Source of the DNA: Bifidobacterium sp. ESL0732
Lineage (GTDB): Bacteria > Actinomycetota > Actinomycetes > Actinomycetales > Bifidobacteriaceae
Assembly: GCF_029395535.1 (NCBI RefSeq)
Contig: NZ_CP113920.1
Location: 310,001-374,000, forward strand
Direction: 5' to 3'
Length of the DNA: 64,000 bases
The notes below the pieces were generated by a model, which did not search any database, was not told where the DNA came from, and worked only from the letters and a program-made list of their open reading frames with translations. The first letter of the stretch is position 1, and every line of letters starts with the position of its first letter. Positions 8,776 to 17,122 of the stretch are shown here, in pieces. The translations under genes and the position numbers were made by a program.

Positions 8776-9792
8776 TTATGCCAGCGCAACCACAATGACG
8801 ACGAGGTTCATCAAGCTAGTGAAGGCCTCGATGCCGCCGACCTGCATGGCTTTCATACGCTTGTGGTGCGGCGCGAAGATTGCAATCAGCAACAGTACTG
8901 TGGCGGCGATGCCCCAGAGCAAGGTGGCGGCCATCACGCCTCGGGCTGCGGTGAATCCGGCGAAGTTCTGCAGCATTGCAGGTGCCGCGAAACTCAGTGC
9001 AGCGAGGATGGCGTGGTAAATAATCGACAGTGCGTAATAGTCGGAATTGCCGTATTTGCGGAACATGGTCTTGACGAAAACGACCGAAGCATATTCGGTG
9101 AGAATAAACGCGATTGCGGCGACCGCACCGGCTTTTGGCAGCAATGGCGAGCCGAGAAAATATTGCGATGTCACGCTAGGGTGAAGTCCGGTTGGCGACA
9201 ATCTGGACGCGAAACTTTCGTGCGGCGCTGCAGCCACGAAGAACCGTGAGCCCAGCGAAGTCGCGATCAGAGCCATCCCGCCAGCGGCGATAACTGAAAC
9301 GGCATTGCCCCAAAGCGTCCGCTCGCGCCGCAGCCACGCGGCCACGAACGAAAGCACAGCGAGCACGGCATAGGCCGGAATCCACCACAGTAGTTTCGGC
9401 GCGGATACGAGAACCGGAATCCCCACGATGGCCGTAGCAATGAGGTAGACGGCCGCCGGAACGAAGTAGACGTTGGAATGGCGCTTTTTGCTTGCGCTCG
9501 AACGTTGAGGGATGTGGCCAGTAGGGGAGCCGGAAAGCGATGAATGGTCCTTTGCCTTTTCGGCGGTTTTCCGCGCGTCTTTGGCTTCGTGCGAGCGAAC
9601 GGCGAGCCAACGAGCCGCGCTGAACTGGAAGCAATAGCACAGGGTCCATGCCACAGCCAGCCAAACATTACGCCAGGAGATTCCGCCGACCACGATTCCG
9701 CCAATCGCCGGGAACAGCGCCATGACCCAAGCGCCCGGTTGATCAGGCAGCCAGAGTTTTGCGACTTTTTTATGCATTTTAGTCTCTACCAT
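8776..9792 (-). CDS. YwiC-like polytopic membrane protein
   Basis: The protein has 338 residues from ATG 9792 (an internal Met at 9777 is an alternative; a longer frame reaches 9927 but is outside the homologous region). It starts with KVAKLWLPDQPGAWVMALFPAIGG, the P-x-Q-x-GAW opening typical of YwiC-like proteins, and has about nine or ten hydrophobic segments. A Ser/Lys-rich loop lies near residues 60-100. The C-terminal segment YYALSIIYHAILAALSFAAPAML and the HHKRMKAMQVGGIEAFTSL end fit the family. Function of the family is unknown; in bacilli it lies near nitrate respiration genes, but no such genes are seen here. It is convergent with mpg, with 25 bp between the stops. Confidence 0.75.
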   Translation of the reverse strand: MVETKMHKKVAKLWLPDQPGAWVMALFPAIGGIVVGGISWRNVWLAVAWTLCYCFQFSAARWLAVRSHEAKDARKTAEKAKDHSSLSGSPTGHIPQRSSASKKRHSNVYFVPAAVYLIATAIVGIPVLVSAPKLLWWIPAYAVLAVLSFVAAWLRRERTLWGNAVSVIAAGGMALIATSLGSRFFVAAAPHESFASRLSPTGLHPSVTSQYFLGSPLLPKAGAVAAIAFILTEYASVVFVKTMFRKYGNSDYYALSIIYHAILAALSFAAPAMLQNFAGFTAARGVMAATLLWGIAATVLLLIAIFAPHHKRMKAMQVGGIEAFTSLMNLVVIVVALA

Positions 9793-9928
9793 ACTTACAG
9801 CATAGTCATGGTCATTTCTTTTCGATAGTAAGTAATCTTGAAAAATATCCTGTATTCCAATCGGAAGTGACATAGTGGCATCAACCGGAAGGAAATACAA
9901 AAAAGAAATTAGTAAATCGTGTGTCATA

Positions 9929-9986
9929 TTGACAAATATAGTTTAACGCTTTATCATTGTTGATTACGGACTGATAAAACGTTAAA
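9929..9986 (+). promoter_or_regulatory. Promoter with paired LacI-type operators (nucleoside regulon, site 1)
   Basis: TTGACA (9929-9934), a 17-bp spacer and TATCAT (9952-9957) form a promoter. Operator TTTAACGCTTTATCA (9942-9956) covers the spacer and -10; a second, inverted operator TGATAAAACGTTAAA lies at 9972-9986. The centres are 30 bp apart. The layout is the same as at 13167-13224. A third half-site, GTTTTATCA, is at 10015. The likely target is the nucleoside hydrolase at 10461, leaving a leader of about 500 nt (roughly 9964-10460) in which I see no convincing gene. Confidence 0.8.
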
Positions 9987-10460
9987 TCAATTCGGAGTTC
10001 AGTGTTGAAACTCTGTTTTATCAGGTTGCTATATCGTAGAAGAGAGGTGGACACGCCGTGTTTGGGTAAATGTGATGATGACAGTTTTGCTACCATTGTC
10101 GGTCTCAAAATCATTCATCTTATACAAGAAGTGAAATGAAGAATTGTTACCACGTAGGTAATGGTTGATTCAAAGTCGATTCTTTAATCTCCGTACTCGT
10201 AGCAGCGAAATCGATTTTATCGTCGAGCCGCACAGGCTCTGCCGGTTCATATTTTCTTCTTTGTCTGTTTGGATGGGGTTTTGATTGTTGCGAACGAGAT
10301 TCGCGCAGACGAGACGCGGGCAATGCTATAGATTGTCAACGTGTGAGGTCAATGGCAAGTATTGAGGACCTTTGCACATAGTGTGACGGAGAAGGTGCAG
10401 GGCGTCATGTGACGACGCTTGCGGCCGGATTCGTTCGTTACTTTTTCAGAGAGGAACATT

Positions 10461-11417
10461 ATGCAAAAGATTATCTTGGATTTGGATACCGGCATTGACG
10501 ATACCCTCGCCATTGCGTATGCACTTGGAAGTCCTGAAGTCGAATTGATTGGCATCACGGCCACGTATGGGAACGTCACGTTGGAGCAGGGTATGCGCAA
10601 CGATCTGGCGATCACTGATTTGTTCGGCCACTCGCAGGTACCTGTCTATCCTGGCTTGTCGCATGCAAGCACAAAGGATTCGTTCACCGTGCTTTCCGGT
10701 TCGGCCTTCATCCATGGCAAGAACGGCATTGGTGATGTTGAGATTCCGGATTCCGCAAGGAACGCGGAGTCGGAGAACGCTGTCGATTTCATCATCGACG
10801 CGGCTCATCGTTATGGCGAAGAACTCACATACGTGGCCACTGGCCCGCTGACCAACATCGCTGCTGCGATTGCCAAAGAGCCTGATATCAAGAACGAAAT
10901 CGGCAAGTTTGTCATCATGGGTGGGGCGCTGACCGTCAGCGGCAACGTCGCTCCGTGGAGGGAGGCCAACATCTCCCAGGATCCGGAAGCCGCAAATGCG
11001 CTGTTCACTTCCGGTGCGCAAGTGACGATGGTCGGCCTCGACGTGACTCTCCAAACACTCCTGACCACCAAGGAAACACAACAATGGCGTGATTTGCACA
11101 CTGCCGCGGGCGATTTTTTGAGTGATATGACTGATTATTACATCCGTGCTTACGCCAAGACCTCGCCCAAGCTTGGAGGTTGTGGTCTTCACGATCCGCT
11201 GGCGGTGGGCGTGGCCATTGATCCGACGCTGGTTAAGACGCTTCCCATCAATCTCAAGGTGGACACCGAAGACCCCACTAGGGGACGTACGATTGGCGAC
11301 AAGGACAAACTCAACGATCCGCACAAGACCACGCAGGTGGCCATCGGCATTGACGTCAATCGGTTCCTTTCGGAGTTCATGTCGCGAATCAGCGCCTTGG
11401 CCGAAGGAAAACGCTAA
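10461..11417 (+). CDS. Inosine-uridine-preferring nucleoside hydrolase family protein (copy 1)
   Basis: This 318-residue cytoplasmic enzyme would split ribonucleosides into base and ribose. The N-terminal Asp cluster DLDTGIDDTLAIAYALG (D7, D9, D13, D14) is the calcium and ribose binding motif of the IUNH family, followed by LIGITATYGNVTLEQ, TYVATGPLTNIAAAI, VIMGGALTVSGNVAPWREANISQDPEAA and a late Asp in GLHDPLAVGVAIDP. The start is ATG 10461, preceded by AGAGGA at 6 bp; the frame opens earlier but without a site. An MFS permease follows 76 bp downstream, so the pair probably forms one uptake-and-cleavage unit. Base preference cannot be read from the sequence. Confidence 0.9.
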   Translation: MQKIILDLDTGIDDTLAIAYALGSPEVELIGITATYGNVTLEQGMRNDLAITDLFGHSQVPVYPGLSHASTKDSFTVLSGSAFIHGKNGIGDVEIPDSARNAESENAVDFIIDAAHRYGEELTYVATGPLTNIAAAIAKEPDIKNEIGKFVIMGGALTVSGNVAPWREANISQDPEAANALFTSGAQVTMVGLDVTLQTLLTTKETQQWRDLHTAAGDFLSDMTDYYIRAYAKTSPKLGGCGLHDPLAVGVAIDPTLVKTLPINLKVDTEDPTRGRTIGDKDKLNDPHKTTQVAIGIDVNRFLSEFMSRISALAEGKR

Positions 11418-11493
11418 CTTCGGTCCGTTGGCGGCTTCCTTCTTTTTCTGCAAATAAATCAATAATCACAACATTCAACCATCGAGGAAAAAC

Positions 11494-12921
11494 ATGTCAA
11501 CATCATCATCCTCGGCGCCGGATCAAAAGGTTGCGGCACCTGATGCAAAAGATTCCGAGATAACCAGCGATATGGCCGTGAAGGCCCTGATTCCGCTGCT
11601 TATCACCTTCGTCCTAGGTACGCTGTGCCTGCAGGGCTTCAATATGGTCTTCCAACAGATCGGCGAGGCCGTTGGTGCTCCGCAGCAGGCCTCGCTGATT
11701 ACCGCCATCCCGAGCATCGTGCTGGGCATCGTCTGCTTCGTCTACGGCTCGCTCGGTGACTTCGTGTCGTTGAAGAAGCTTGTCGTGGTAGGCATTACTT
11801 TGCTCGTTGCCGGCTCCCTGTTGGGATTCTTCGGTAATTTCTTCTTCAATGCCAACATCTGGACGGTTATCATTGCCAGGTCCATCCAGACAGCCGGTGA
11901 ACAGGTGGCTGGTTCGGTCTATCTGGTCGTGGCCACCAAGTATCTCAAGGATTCGCTGAAGGTCATCTTCTTCGGCATCTTTACCGCCGGTTATCAGGTC
12001 TCCGCTGCCATCGGAGTGTTCGCGGCCGGTTTCCTGACCTCGATCCACTGGCAGTATCTGTTCCTGATTCCCGCAATCACGATCTTCTTCCTGCCACTAT
12101 TGCTGCATAATCTGCCGAACAAGACCGGCAATGGTGAGAAGGTGGACGCCCTTGGCTTCATCATCTTCGGCACTGCCGTAGCCTTCATCACCCTCTTCTT
12201 CTCCTACAAGAGCTGGTGGATGATCGGCGTGTCCGTGCTGCTGTTCGTGGTGTTCGCAGTCTATATTCACAAGGCCTCGCACCCCTTCATCACCCCAGCC
12301 TTCTTCCACAACAAGCGCTGGCTCATGGCCATTTCTCTTATGCTGCTGCTCTATCTGCCGAACTACACCTTCTCCCCGCTGTTCAACGGCATCTTCGTCA
12401 AGGTGTTCCACATGTCCACCTCGCAGGTCTCCACCTACTTGGTATGGGGCTTCGTGGTCGGTGCCACCGTGGGCATTTGCTCCGGTTGGATTGTGGGCAA
12501 GATTGGCACCCGCACCGCCATCATCGTGGCGGCCTGCATGAAGATTCTGGGCTTTGTGCTCGAGATTTTCTGCATGAATCTCGGACCGTTTGCGATGACG
12601 CTTGCTGCATGCATCTACTATGGCGGTGGCGGCTTCCTATACTCCCCACTGGTCTCCACGGTGCTTGGCACGTTGCCCAAGGATCAGTCCGGCCGTGGCG
12701 TCGGTATGAACGATCTGGCTATGAACGTCTCCAGTTCCATCGGTATTGCCGTCATCGGCGGTTTCATGAATTCCCCGGCCCTCCAAGCCGGCAGCATCAA
12801 CGGAACCACCGGTCTGGCCGCCAACTATGCCAACCTGTTCCTGCTTGACGCGGTGCTTATTGTGATCGCGTTGGTTGTCTACTTCGTCTTCAATAAGAAG
12901 ATCTACGCTCAGGACAAGTGA
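11494..12921 (+). CDS. MFS transporter, probable nucleoside or ribose-related permease
   Basis: The product has 475 residues with about 14 hydrophobic segments and a short polar N-terminus, as in the DHA2-like branch of the major facilitator superfamily. The loop YGSLGDFVSLKKLVVVGI between segments 2 and 3 is the MFS motif A region, and ARSIQTAGEQVAGSVYLVVATKYL is motif B-like. The clear site GAGGA lies upstream of ATG 11494. Its position between two nucleoside hydrolase genes, behind the LacI-controlled promoter, suggests nucleoside import. That role is inferred from context only, because DHA2-type proteins usually export drugs. A strong terminator follows at 12979-13020. Confidence 0.85.
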   Translation: MSTSSSSAPDQKVAAPDAKDSEITSDMAVKALIPLLITFVLGTLCLQGFNMVFQQIGEAVGAPQQASLITAIPSIVLGIVCFVYGSLGDFVSLKKLVVVGITLLVAGSLLGFFGNFFFNANIWTVIIARSIQTAGEQVAGSVYLVVATKYLKDSLKVIFFGIFTAGYQVSAAIGVFAAGFLTSIHWQYLFLIPAITIFFLPLLLHNLPNKTGNGEKVDALGFIIFGTAVAFITLFFSYKSWWMIGVSVLLFVVFAVYIHKASHPFITPAFFHNKRWLMAISLMLLLYLPNYTFSPLFNGIFVKVFHMSTSQVSTYLVWGFVVGATVGICSGWIVGKIGTRTAIIVAACMKILGFVLEIFCMNLGPFAMTLAACIYYGGGGFLYSPLVSTVLGTLPKDQSGRGVGMNDLAMNVSSSIGIAVIGGFMNSPALQAGSINGTTGLAANYANLFLLDAVLIVIALVVYFVFNKKIYAQDK

Positions 12922-12978
12922 TGCGATTGAAAGCTTTGGGTTGCAGGGCGTAACTGCCCCGTAACCTAAGGGTTTTCA

Positions 12979-13020
12979 GGGACGAAGTCAGGTCTAATCA
13001 CCTGGCTTCGTCCTTTTGTT
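12979..13020 (+). terminator. Rho-independent terminator after the MFS gene
   Basis: GGACGAAGTCAGGT pairs with ACCTGGCTTCGTCC (one G-T) around the loop CTAATC and is followed by TTTTGTTTT. It separates this transcription unit from the second LacI-controlled unit. The gap 12922-13305 otherwise holds only the next promoter and operators. Confidence 0.85.
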
Positions 13021-13166
13021 TTCCGCGGTGAAACCGGGTTTGCAGGTTTGCTTTTTGGATGGTATATGGTAATCTGCATTTTCGTTTGTGTTTCGGTAAC
13101 GTTCGGTAATGCTCCATTCACATTCTGCAACAATAGTGATTGGTTATTTTTATGGCGTTATTGATT

Positions 13167-13224
13167 TTGACAAAAATGGTTTAACGCTTTATCATAGGTT
13201 TTGGCCAAATGATAAAACGTTAAA
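13167..13224 (+). promoter_or_regulatory. Promoter with paired LacI-type operators (nucleoside regulon, site 2)
   Basis: TTGACA (13167-13172), a 17-bp spacer and TATCAT (13190-13195) form the promoter. Operator TTTAACGCTTTATCA (13180-13194) is identical to that at 9942, and the inverted operator TGATAAAACGTTAAA (13210-13224) is identical to that at 9972. Offsets between -35, -10 and both operators are the same as at site 1. The target is the nucleoside hydrolase at 13306 and the permease behind it. Confidence 0.85.
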
Positions 13225-13305
13225 CCATGACGAAAGGACAGAAAACATCACAATATAATTTGGTGGTGTTTGCAGAATTTTTCTTACAAAGGATTGATTG
13301 ATATC

Positions 13306-14238
13306 ATGACACAAGCTGATACGGTAACGCCGATTATTATCGACACCGATCCCGGCATCGATGATGCGGTCGCCATCGCGATTGCACTGTACGACCCGAC
13401 GCTGGATGTCAAGCTCATCAGCACAGTAGCCGGCAACGTCGGCCTCGACGCAACGACGCTGAACGCGGAGAAGCTCCTAACGTATTTCGGCAAGGATGTG
13501 CCGATCGCCAGGGGAGCGGCAGAGCCGTTGATTCACAAATTCGAGGATGCCAGCGATATTCACGGCAAAACCGGCATGGAAGGGTTCGATTTCCCTGAAC
13601 CGCGCAAGGATCTGCTGCTCAAAGAAAACTCGGTCGATGCGATGCGCAACGTGCTGATGTCCAGTGACAAGCCGATTACCCTGGTCACCATTGGCCCGTT
13701 GACCAACGTAGCCCTGTTGCTTAAGGCCTATCCCGAAGTCAAGGCCCACATTTCCGAGATTGTGACGATGGGTGGCTCCGTGACCCGTGGCAACAAGGGT
13801 GTAATGGCAGAATTCAATGTGTATGTCGACCCGGAAGCCGCCAAGATCGTACTGAAGTCGGGTATCCACGTCACCATGGCGACGCTTGACGCGGGCATGG
13901 GCACCGCGATTCCGCCCGAGGAGACGGCTCGCATGGACACCATGGGTAAGGTCGGCCACATGGCCCACGACCTCTTCCAGCGTTACCGCAAGCGCAGCTT
14001 TGGCACGGGGCTGAAGATGTATGACCCCTGCGCCATCGCCTGCATCCTGCAGCCGGACCTGTTCACAATGGAAGATGCATTCGTCGATGTCGAGACCTCC
14101 GGCGAGCTGACTCAGGGCTGCACCGTGGTCGATCTGAAGGGTTACCTCAAGAAGGAACCGAACGCGACTGTTACCACAGGCGTAGATTCGCAGCGCTTCT
14201 GCGAGTGGTTCATGAAGGCTATCGAACGCTGCGACTGA
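13306..14238 (+). CDS. Inosine-uridine-preferring nucleoside hydrolase family protein (copy 2)
   Basis: The 310-residue product carries the IUNH Asp motif IIIDTDPGIDDAVAIAIAL (D13, D15, D19, D20), then KLISTVAGNVGLDATTLNAEKLL, TLVTIGPLTNVALLLKAYPE and VTMGGSVTRGNKGVMAEFNVYVDPEAA, which fit ribonucleoside hydrolases better than copy 1 does. The two copies differ throughout, so they are not a recent duplication. Start choice is uncertain: ATG 13306 has AAAGGA about 12 bp upstream, rather far, while an ATG at 13270 would add 12 residues. The gene sits just behind operator pair 2 and is followed 48 bp later by a DcuC-type permease. Confidence 0.9.
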   Translation: MTQADTVTPIIIDTDPGIDDAVAIAIALYDPTLDVKLISTVAGNVGLDATTLNAEKLLTYFGKDVPIARGAAEPLIHKFEDASDIHGKTGMEGFDFPEPRKDLLLKENSVDAMRNVLMSSDKPITLVTIGPLTNVALLLKAYPEVKAHISEIVTMGGSVTRGNKGVMAEFNVYVDPEAAKIVLKSGIHVTMATLDAGMGTAIPPEETARMDTMGKVGHMAHDLFQRYRKRSFGTGLKMYDPCAIACILQPDLFTMEDAFVDVETSGELTQGCTVVDLKGYLKKEPNATVTTGVDSQRFCEWFMKAIERCD

Positions 14239-14286
14239 GTGCTCGACTAGAGATTTTCATATAGAAGAAAAGAAAGAAATCCAACA

Positions 14287-15717
14287 ATGCAAATGGCAAT
14301 AATGTATATCGCTGCGATCGTTGCGGTCGCAGTGGTCATCTTCATGCTCATCAAAAAGATGGACATCAAGATCTCGCTGTTCCTTATCGGCATCCTGCTG
14401 ATGTTCGTAGCCTTGCTGATGGGCAAGCCGATCGCTTTTGAGAAATTCGTTTCGAGCGGCGTGACTTGGCTCGACCCGTTCAAGGTTGTGGGCGATCAAT
14501 TCGTCAGCACGTTGGTTTCAGCGGGCTTCATCATCCTGATTCTCGGCGGTTATACCGCTTACATGTCCCATATCGGCGCCAACGAGGTCACGGTCTCCGT
14601 GCTCGCCAAGCCGATTGGGCACATCAAGTCCGCCTATATCCTTGTGCCGATCACCTTCCTGCTGGGCAACCTGCTGTCCCTGGTGATTCCAAGTGCGTCC
14701 AACCTTGCCATCATCTTGTTGGCGACCCTCTTCCCGGTGCTTATCCAAGCCGGCATGTCGACGCTGAGCGCCGCGGCCGTCATCGCGACCACTGCAACGA
14801 TCATGCCGACCCCGCTTGGCTCCGACAACGTGGCCATTGCCGCTGAGCTGGCCAAGACTGCAAAGTTCGCCGGCATGACTGCAAGCGATTACGTCTTCCG
14901 CTATCACGTCCTCGTTTCGGTGCCAACGCTGCTCATCATTGCCATTGTGCATTACTTCTGGCAGAAGTTCATGGACAAGCGTCACCCCGAGACCACGGGT
15001 CTTGCCTCCGCTGACGTCAAGGACGTCAAGCTCGTTGAAGGCGGGCATCTGTTCCGCACGGTCTATGCGATTCTGCCGCTGCTGCCAATCATCATGTTGC
15101 TGGTGGTCTTCGCTATCAACTCTATCGCCGGCACCAAGATCAATATCACTGTTGAGCTTGCCTCCATCCTTTCCTTCGTCATTGCGATTCTGTGCGAGCT
15201 TATTCGCACCCGTAAGGGCAAGGAAACGCTTGCCGGCACCGACAGCTTCTTCAAAGGCATGGGCAACGCGATGCCGATAGTCGCGCTTCTGGTCGCTGCA
15301 TCCGTCTTCGTTGTGGGCCTCAAGTCCATTGGCCTGATCAATGCTCTGCAATCCGCTATGACCGGCCTGCACGGATCTGGCATGGGCTTCGTCCTGCCGC
15401 TCATCCTTGTGGCTCTGAGCGCTCTGATTGTGCTGCTCTCTGGCTCCGGCACCGCGCTGTTCTTCGCGATGGTTCCGCTTATGGTTCCGCTCGCAGCCGC
15501 TGCTGGCATCAACGTGCTTGCTGTCTCGCTGCCGATGGGTCTGGCTGGCAACCTGCTTCGTGCGGTTTCCCCGGTTTCGGCTGTAGTCATGATCGTTGCT
15601 GGTTCCGTGAAGAAGAGCCCGCTCGAGATCGTTCGCCGTACCAGTGTTCCTATGATTGCTGGCGTCGTGGTGATGTTCGTCCTTTCGATGCTCATCTTCC
15701 TGCCGATGGGTGCGTGA
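14287..15717 (+). CDS. DcuC/C4-dicarboxylate-carrier-like permease
   Basis: The product has 476 residues and about 12 hydrophobic segments. The order of segments and the motifs IPSASNLAIILLATLFPVLIQAG, TPLGSDNVAIAAELAK and MGLAGNLLRAVSPVSAVVMIVAG match the DcuC family of anaerobic C4-dicarboxylate carriers. It stands in one unit with a nucleoside hydrolase, so the natural substrate may be a nucleoside or a linked metabolite and not a dicarboxylate; this is inference. An A-rich ribosome site (AAAGAAAG) precedes ATG 14287. A terminator at 15787-15846 ends the unit, shared with the convergent LacI gene. Confidence 0.8.
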   Translation: MQMAIMYIAAIVAVAVVIFMLIKKMDIKISLFLIGILLMFVALLMGKPIAFEKFVSSGVTWLDPFKVVGDQFVSTLVSAGFIILILGGYTAYMSHIGANEVTVSVLAKPIGHIKSAYILVPITFLLGNLLSLVIPSASNLAIILLATLFPVLIQAGMSTLSAAAVIATTATIMPTPLGSDNVAIAAELAKTAKFAGMTASDYVFRYHVLVSVPTLLIIAIVHYFWQKFMDKRHPETTGLASADVKDVKLVEGGHLFRTVYAILPLLPIIMLLVVFAINSIAGTKINITVELASILSFVIAILCELIRTRKGKETLAGTDSFFKGMGNAMPIVALLVAASVFVVGLKSIGLINALQSAMTGLHGSGMGFVLPLILVALSALIVLLSGSGTALFFAMVPLMVPLAAAAGINVLAVSLPMGLAGNLLRAVSPVSAVVMIVAGSVKKSPLEIVRRTSVPMIAGVVVMFVLSMLIFLPMGA

Positions 15718-15786
15718 ACCTCGTCGCTATAGGCGCTATAGCTGTATAGCTTGGTTTGCGCGGATAATACAACCGAACAAATAAAA

Positions 15787-15846
15787 CGGATGGCCGGACA
15801 TCTCGGCTCTGTAAACGCAGAGTGTAGGTATTCGGCCGTCCGCTTT
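15787..15846. terminator. Bidirectional terminator hairpin
   Basis: CGGATGGCCG pairs with CGGCCGTCCG (one G-T) and encloses a smaller CTCTG/CAGAG hairpin. It lies between the ends of the convergent DcuC-type and LacI-family genes and is followed by TTTGTTGT on the plus strand. Confidence 0.6.
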
Positions 15847-15899
15847 GTTGTAGAGCAAATAGAAATGCTGCCGTAGCGTTGCGGCAAAATTCTGAACTG

Positions 15900-16946
15900 T
15901 TATTTTACGGTTCTGACGGACCCTTTGATAATCATTTTTGGCTTAAGCAATGAAGTCTGGGGGTCGTTTAGCCACGGAGCCGGGCTGAGTTTGGACGCCT
16001 TCTGCTTGATTCGGTTCATCATGTAGGCGTGACACGATTTTGCAAGCTGGGGGATGTCCTGGTCGATGGTGGTCAGATTTGAGGCGATGCCGAGGCTGTT
16101 GAGGACATTATCGTAACCGATCAGGGAAATGTCTTCGGGAATGGACAGGTTGCGTTCCTCGGCTCGTTTTGAAAATCCCAGCGCCATCAGGTCGTTGCAG
16201 CAGAACACCGCAGTGGCTCCGGAATCGAGAATGCGGTCGGCGGTCTGATAGCCGCCATCGAAACGGTAAGCTCCGTAGCAATCGAGTTGCGGGTCGATGG
16301 TGATGTGGTTTTTGCCTAGCTCGTCAACGAAACCTGCCTTGCGAGCTTCTGCGTTTCCGTTGTCATGGCGGCCGGAAATGCAAGCGATATGAGTGTGGCC
16401 AGCTTCGACGAAAAGGCGTGCTGCAAGCTGGCCGCCCTGATAGTTGTCTGAACCCGCCGCGTCGCACCACTGCTCCCGTACCAAACGGTCAGTCAGTACG
16501 ACCGGGCAGCTCATCTGTGCTACTTCGCTGCGTAAATCGGTGGAATCCTTGGTTGATTCGCTGGAAGGAATCAGGAAAAGCCCGTCGATATTGCGTGCCT
16601 CAAACTGTTGAAGCAGTTGACGTTCGGTGTTTTTGGAATCGTTTGAATTGGCAATAATCAGTGAATAGCCGTCCGTGCTGCATTCGTCCTCGATTTCCTT
16701 GGCCAAAGACGCAAAGAAAAGGTTTTCGATATCGGGGACCAAAAGCGCCAGCAGCATCGAGCGTTTAGTGACTAGACTACGAGCGGTCTGGTTTGGTACG
16801 TAATTGAGTTCGCTAGCCTTGCGTTTGATAAGCTCACGTTTTTCTTCTGAAACTCGTGTCGGATGGTTGTTGAGTACCAGCGAAACGGTGGTTATCGAGA
16901 CTCCTGTGGCTTTTGCAACATCACGCAATGTTGTGCGATTGCTCAT
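15900..16946 (-). CDS. LacI-family transcriptional regulator of the nucleoside/ribose regulon
   Basis: The 348-residue protein opens with a LacI helix-turn-helix (TTLRDVAKATGVSITTVSLVLN, residues 5-26) and the hinge YVPNQTARSLVTKRS, followed by a periplasmic-binding-like effector domain (LLALLVPDIENLFFASLAKEIE, FCCNDLMALGFSKRAEE, ISLIGYDN). ATG 16946 is preferred over ATG 16955 because AGGA lies 9 bp upstream of it. The gene is flanked by permease and ribokinase genes, and LacI-type operators lie before both hydrolase units, the kinase gene and this gene itself (17034-17048). It is therefore the probable repressor of all four, with ribose or a nucleoside-derived sugar as the effector. The effector is inferred. 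Confidence 0.9.
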   Translation of the reverse strand: MSNRTTLRDVAKATGVSITTVSLVLNNHPTRVSEEKRELIKRKASELNYVPNQTARSLVTKRSMLLALLVPDIENLFFASLAKEIEDECSTDGYSLIIANSNDSKNTERQLLQQFEARNIDGLFLIPSSESTKDSTDLRSEVAQMSCPVVLTDRLVREQWCDAAGSDNYQGGQLAARLFVEAGHTHIACISGRHDNGNAEARKAGFVDELGKNHITIDPQLDCYGAYRFDGGYQTADRILDSGATAVFCCNDLMALGFSKRAEERNLSIPEDISLIGYDNVLNSLGIASNLTTIDQDIPQLAKSCHAYMMNRIKQKASKLSPAPWLNDPQTSLLKPKMIIKGSVRTVK

Positions 16947-17033
16947 TGTTCCCATTCCTACACGATGATGGTTATCGCGACTTAGGCGACGAAAAATAAC
17001 GTAAAAATGGTATCAAAGCCGCTCTATAAGCCG

Positions 17034-17048
17034 TGACAAAACGTTTCA
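17034..17048. promoter_or_regulatory. LacI-type operator upstream of the regulator gene
   Basis: TGACAAAACGTTTCA is an imperfect palindrome about 90 bp upstream of the regulator start and just below the ribokinase stop at 17123. It shares the AAAACGTT core with the operators at 9972 and 13210 and suggests autoregulation. Confidence 0.6.
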
Positions 17049-17122
17049 CTATTATGTAAGGGCATTTTAACCGCGAAAATGATGGTAATCAAGTGAGTGC
17101 GAAACAAGAGATTTTGCAGCAA

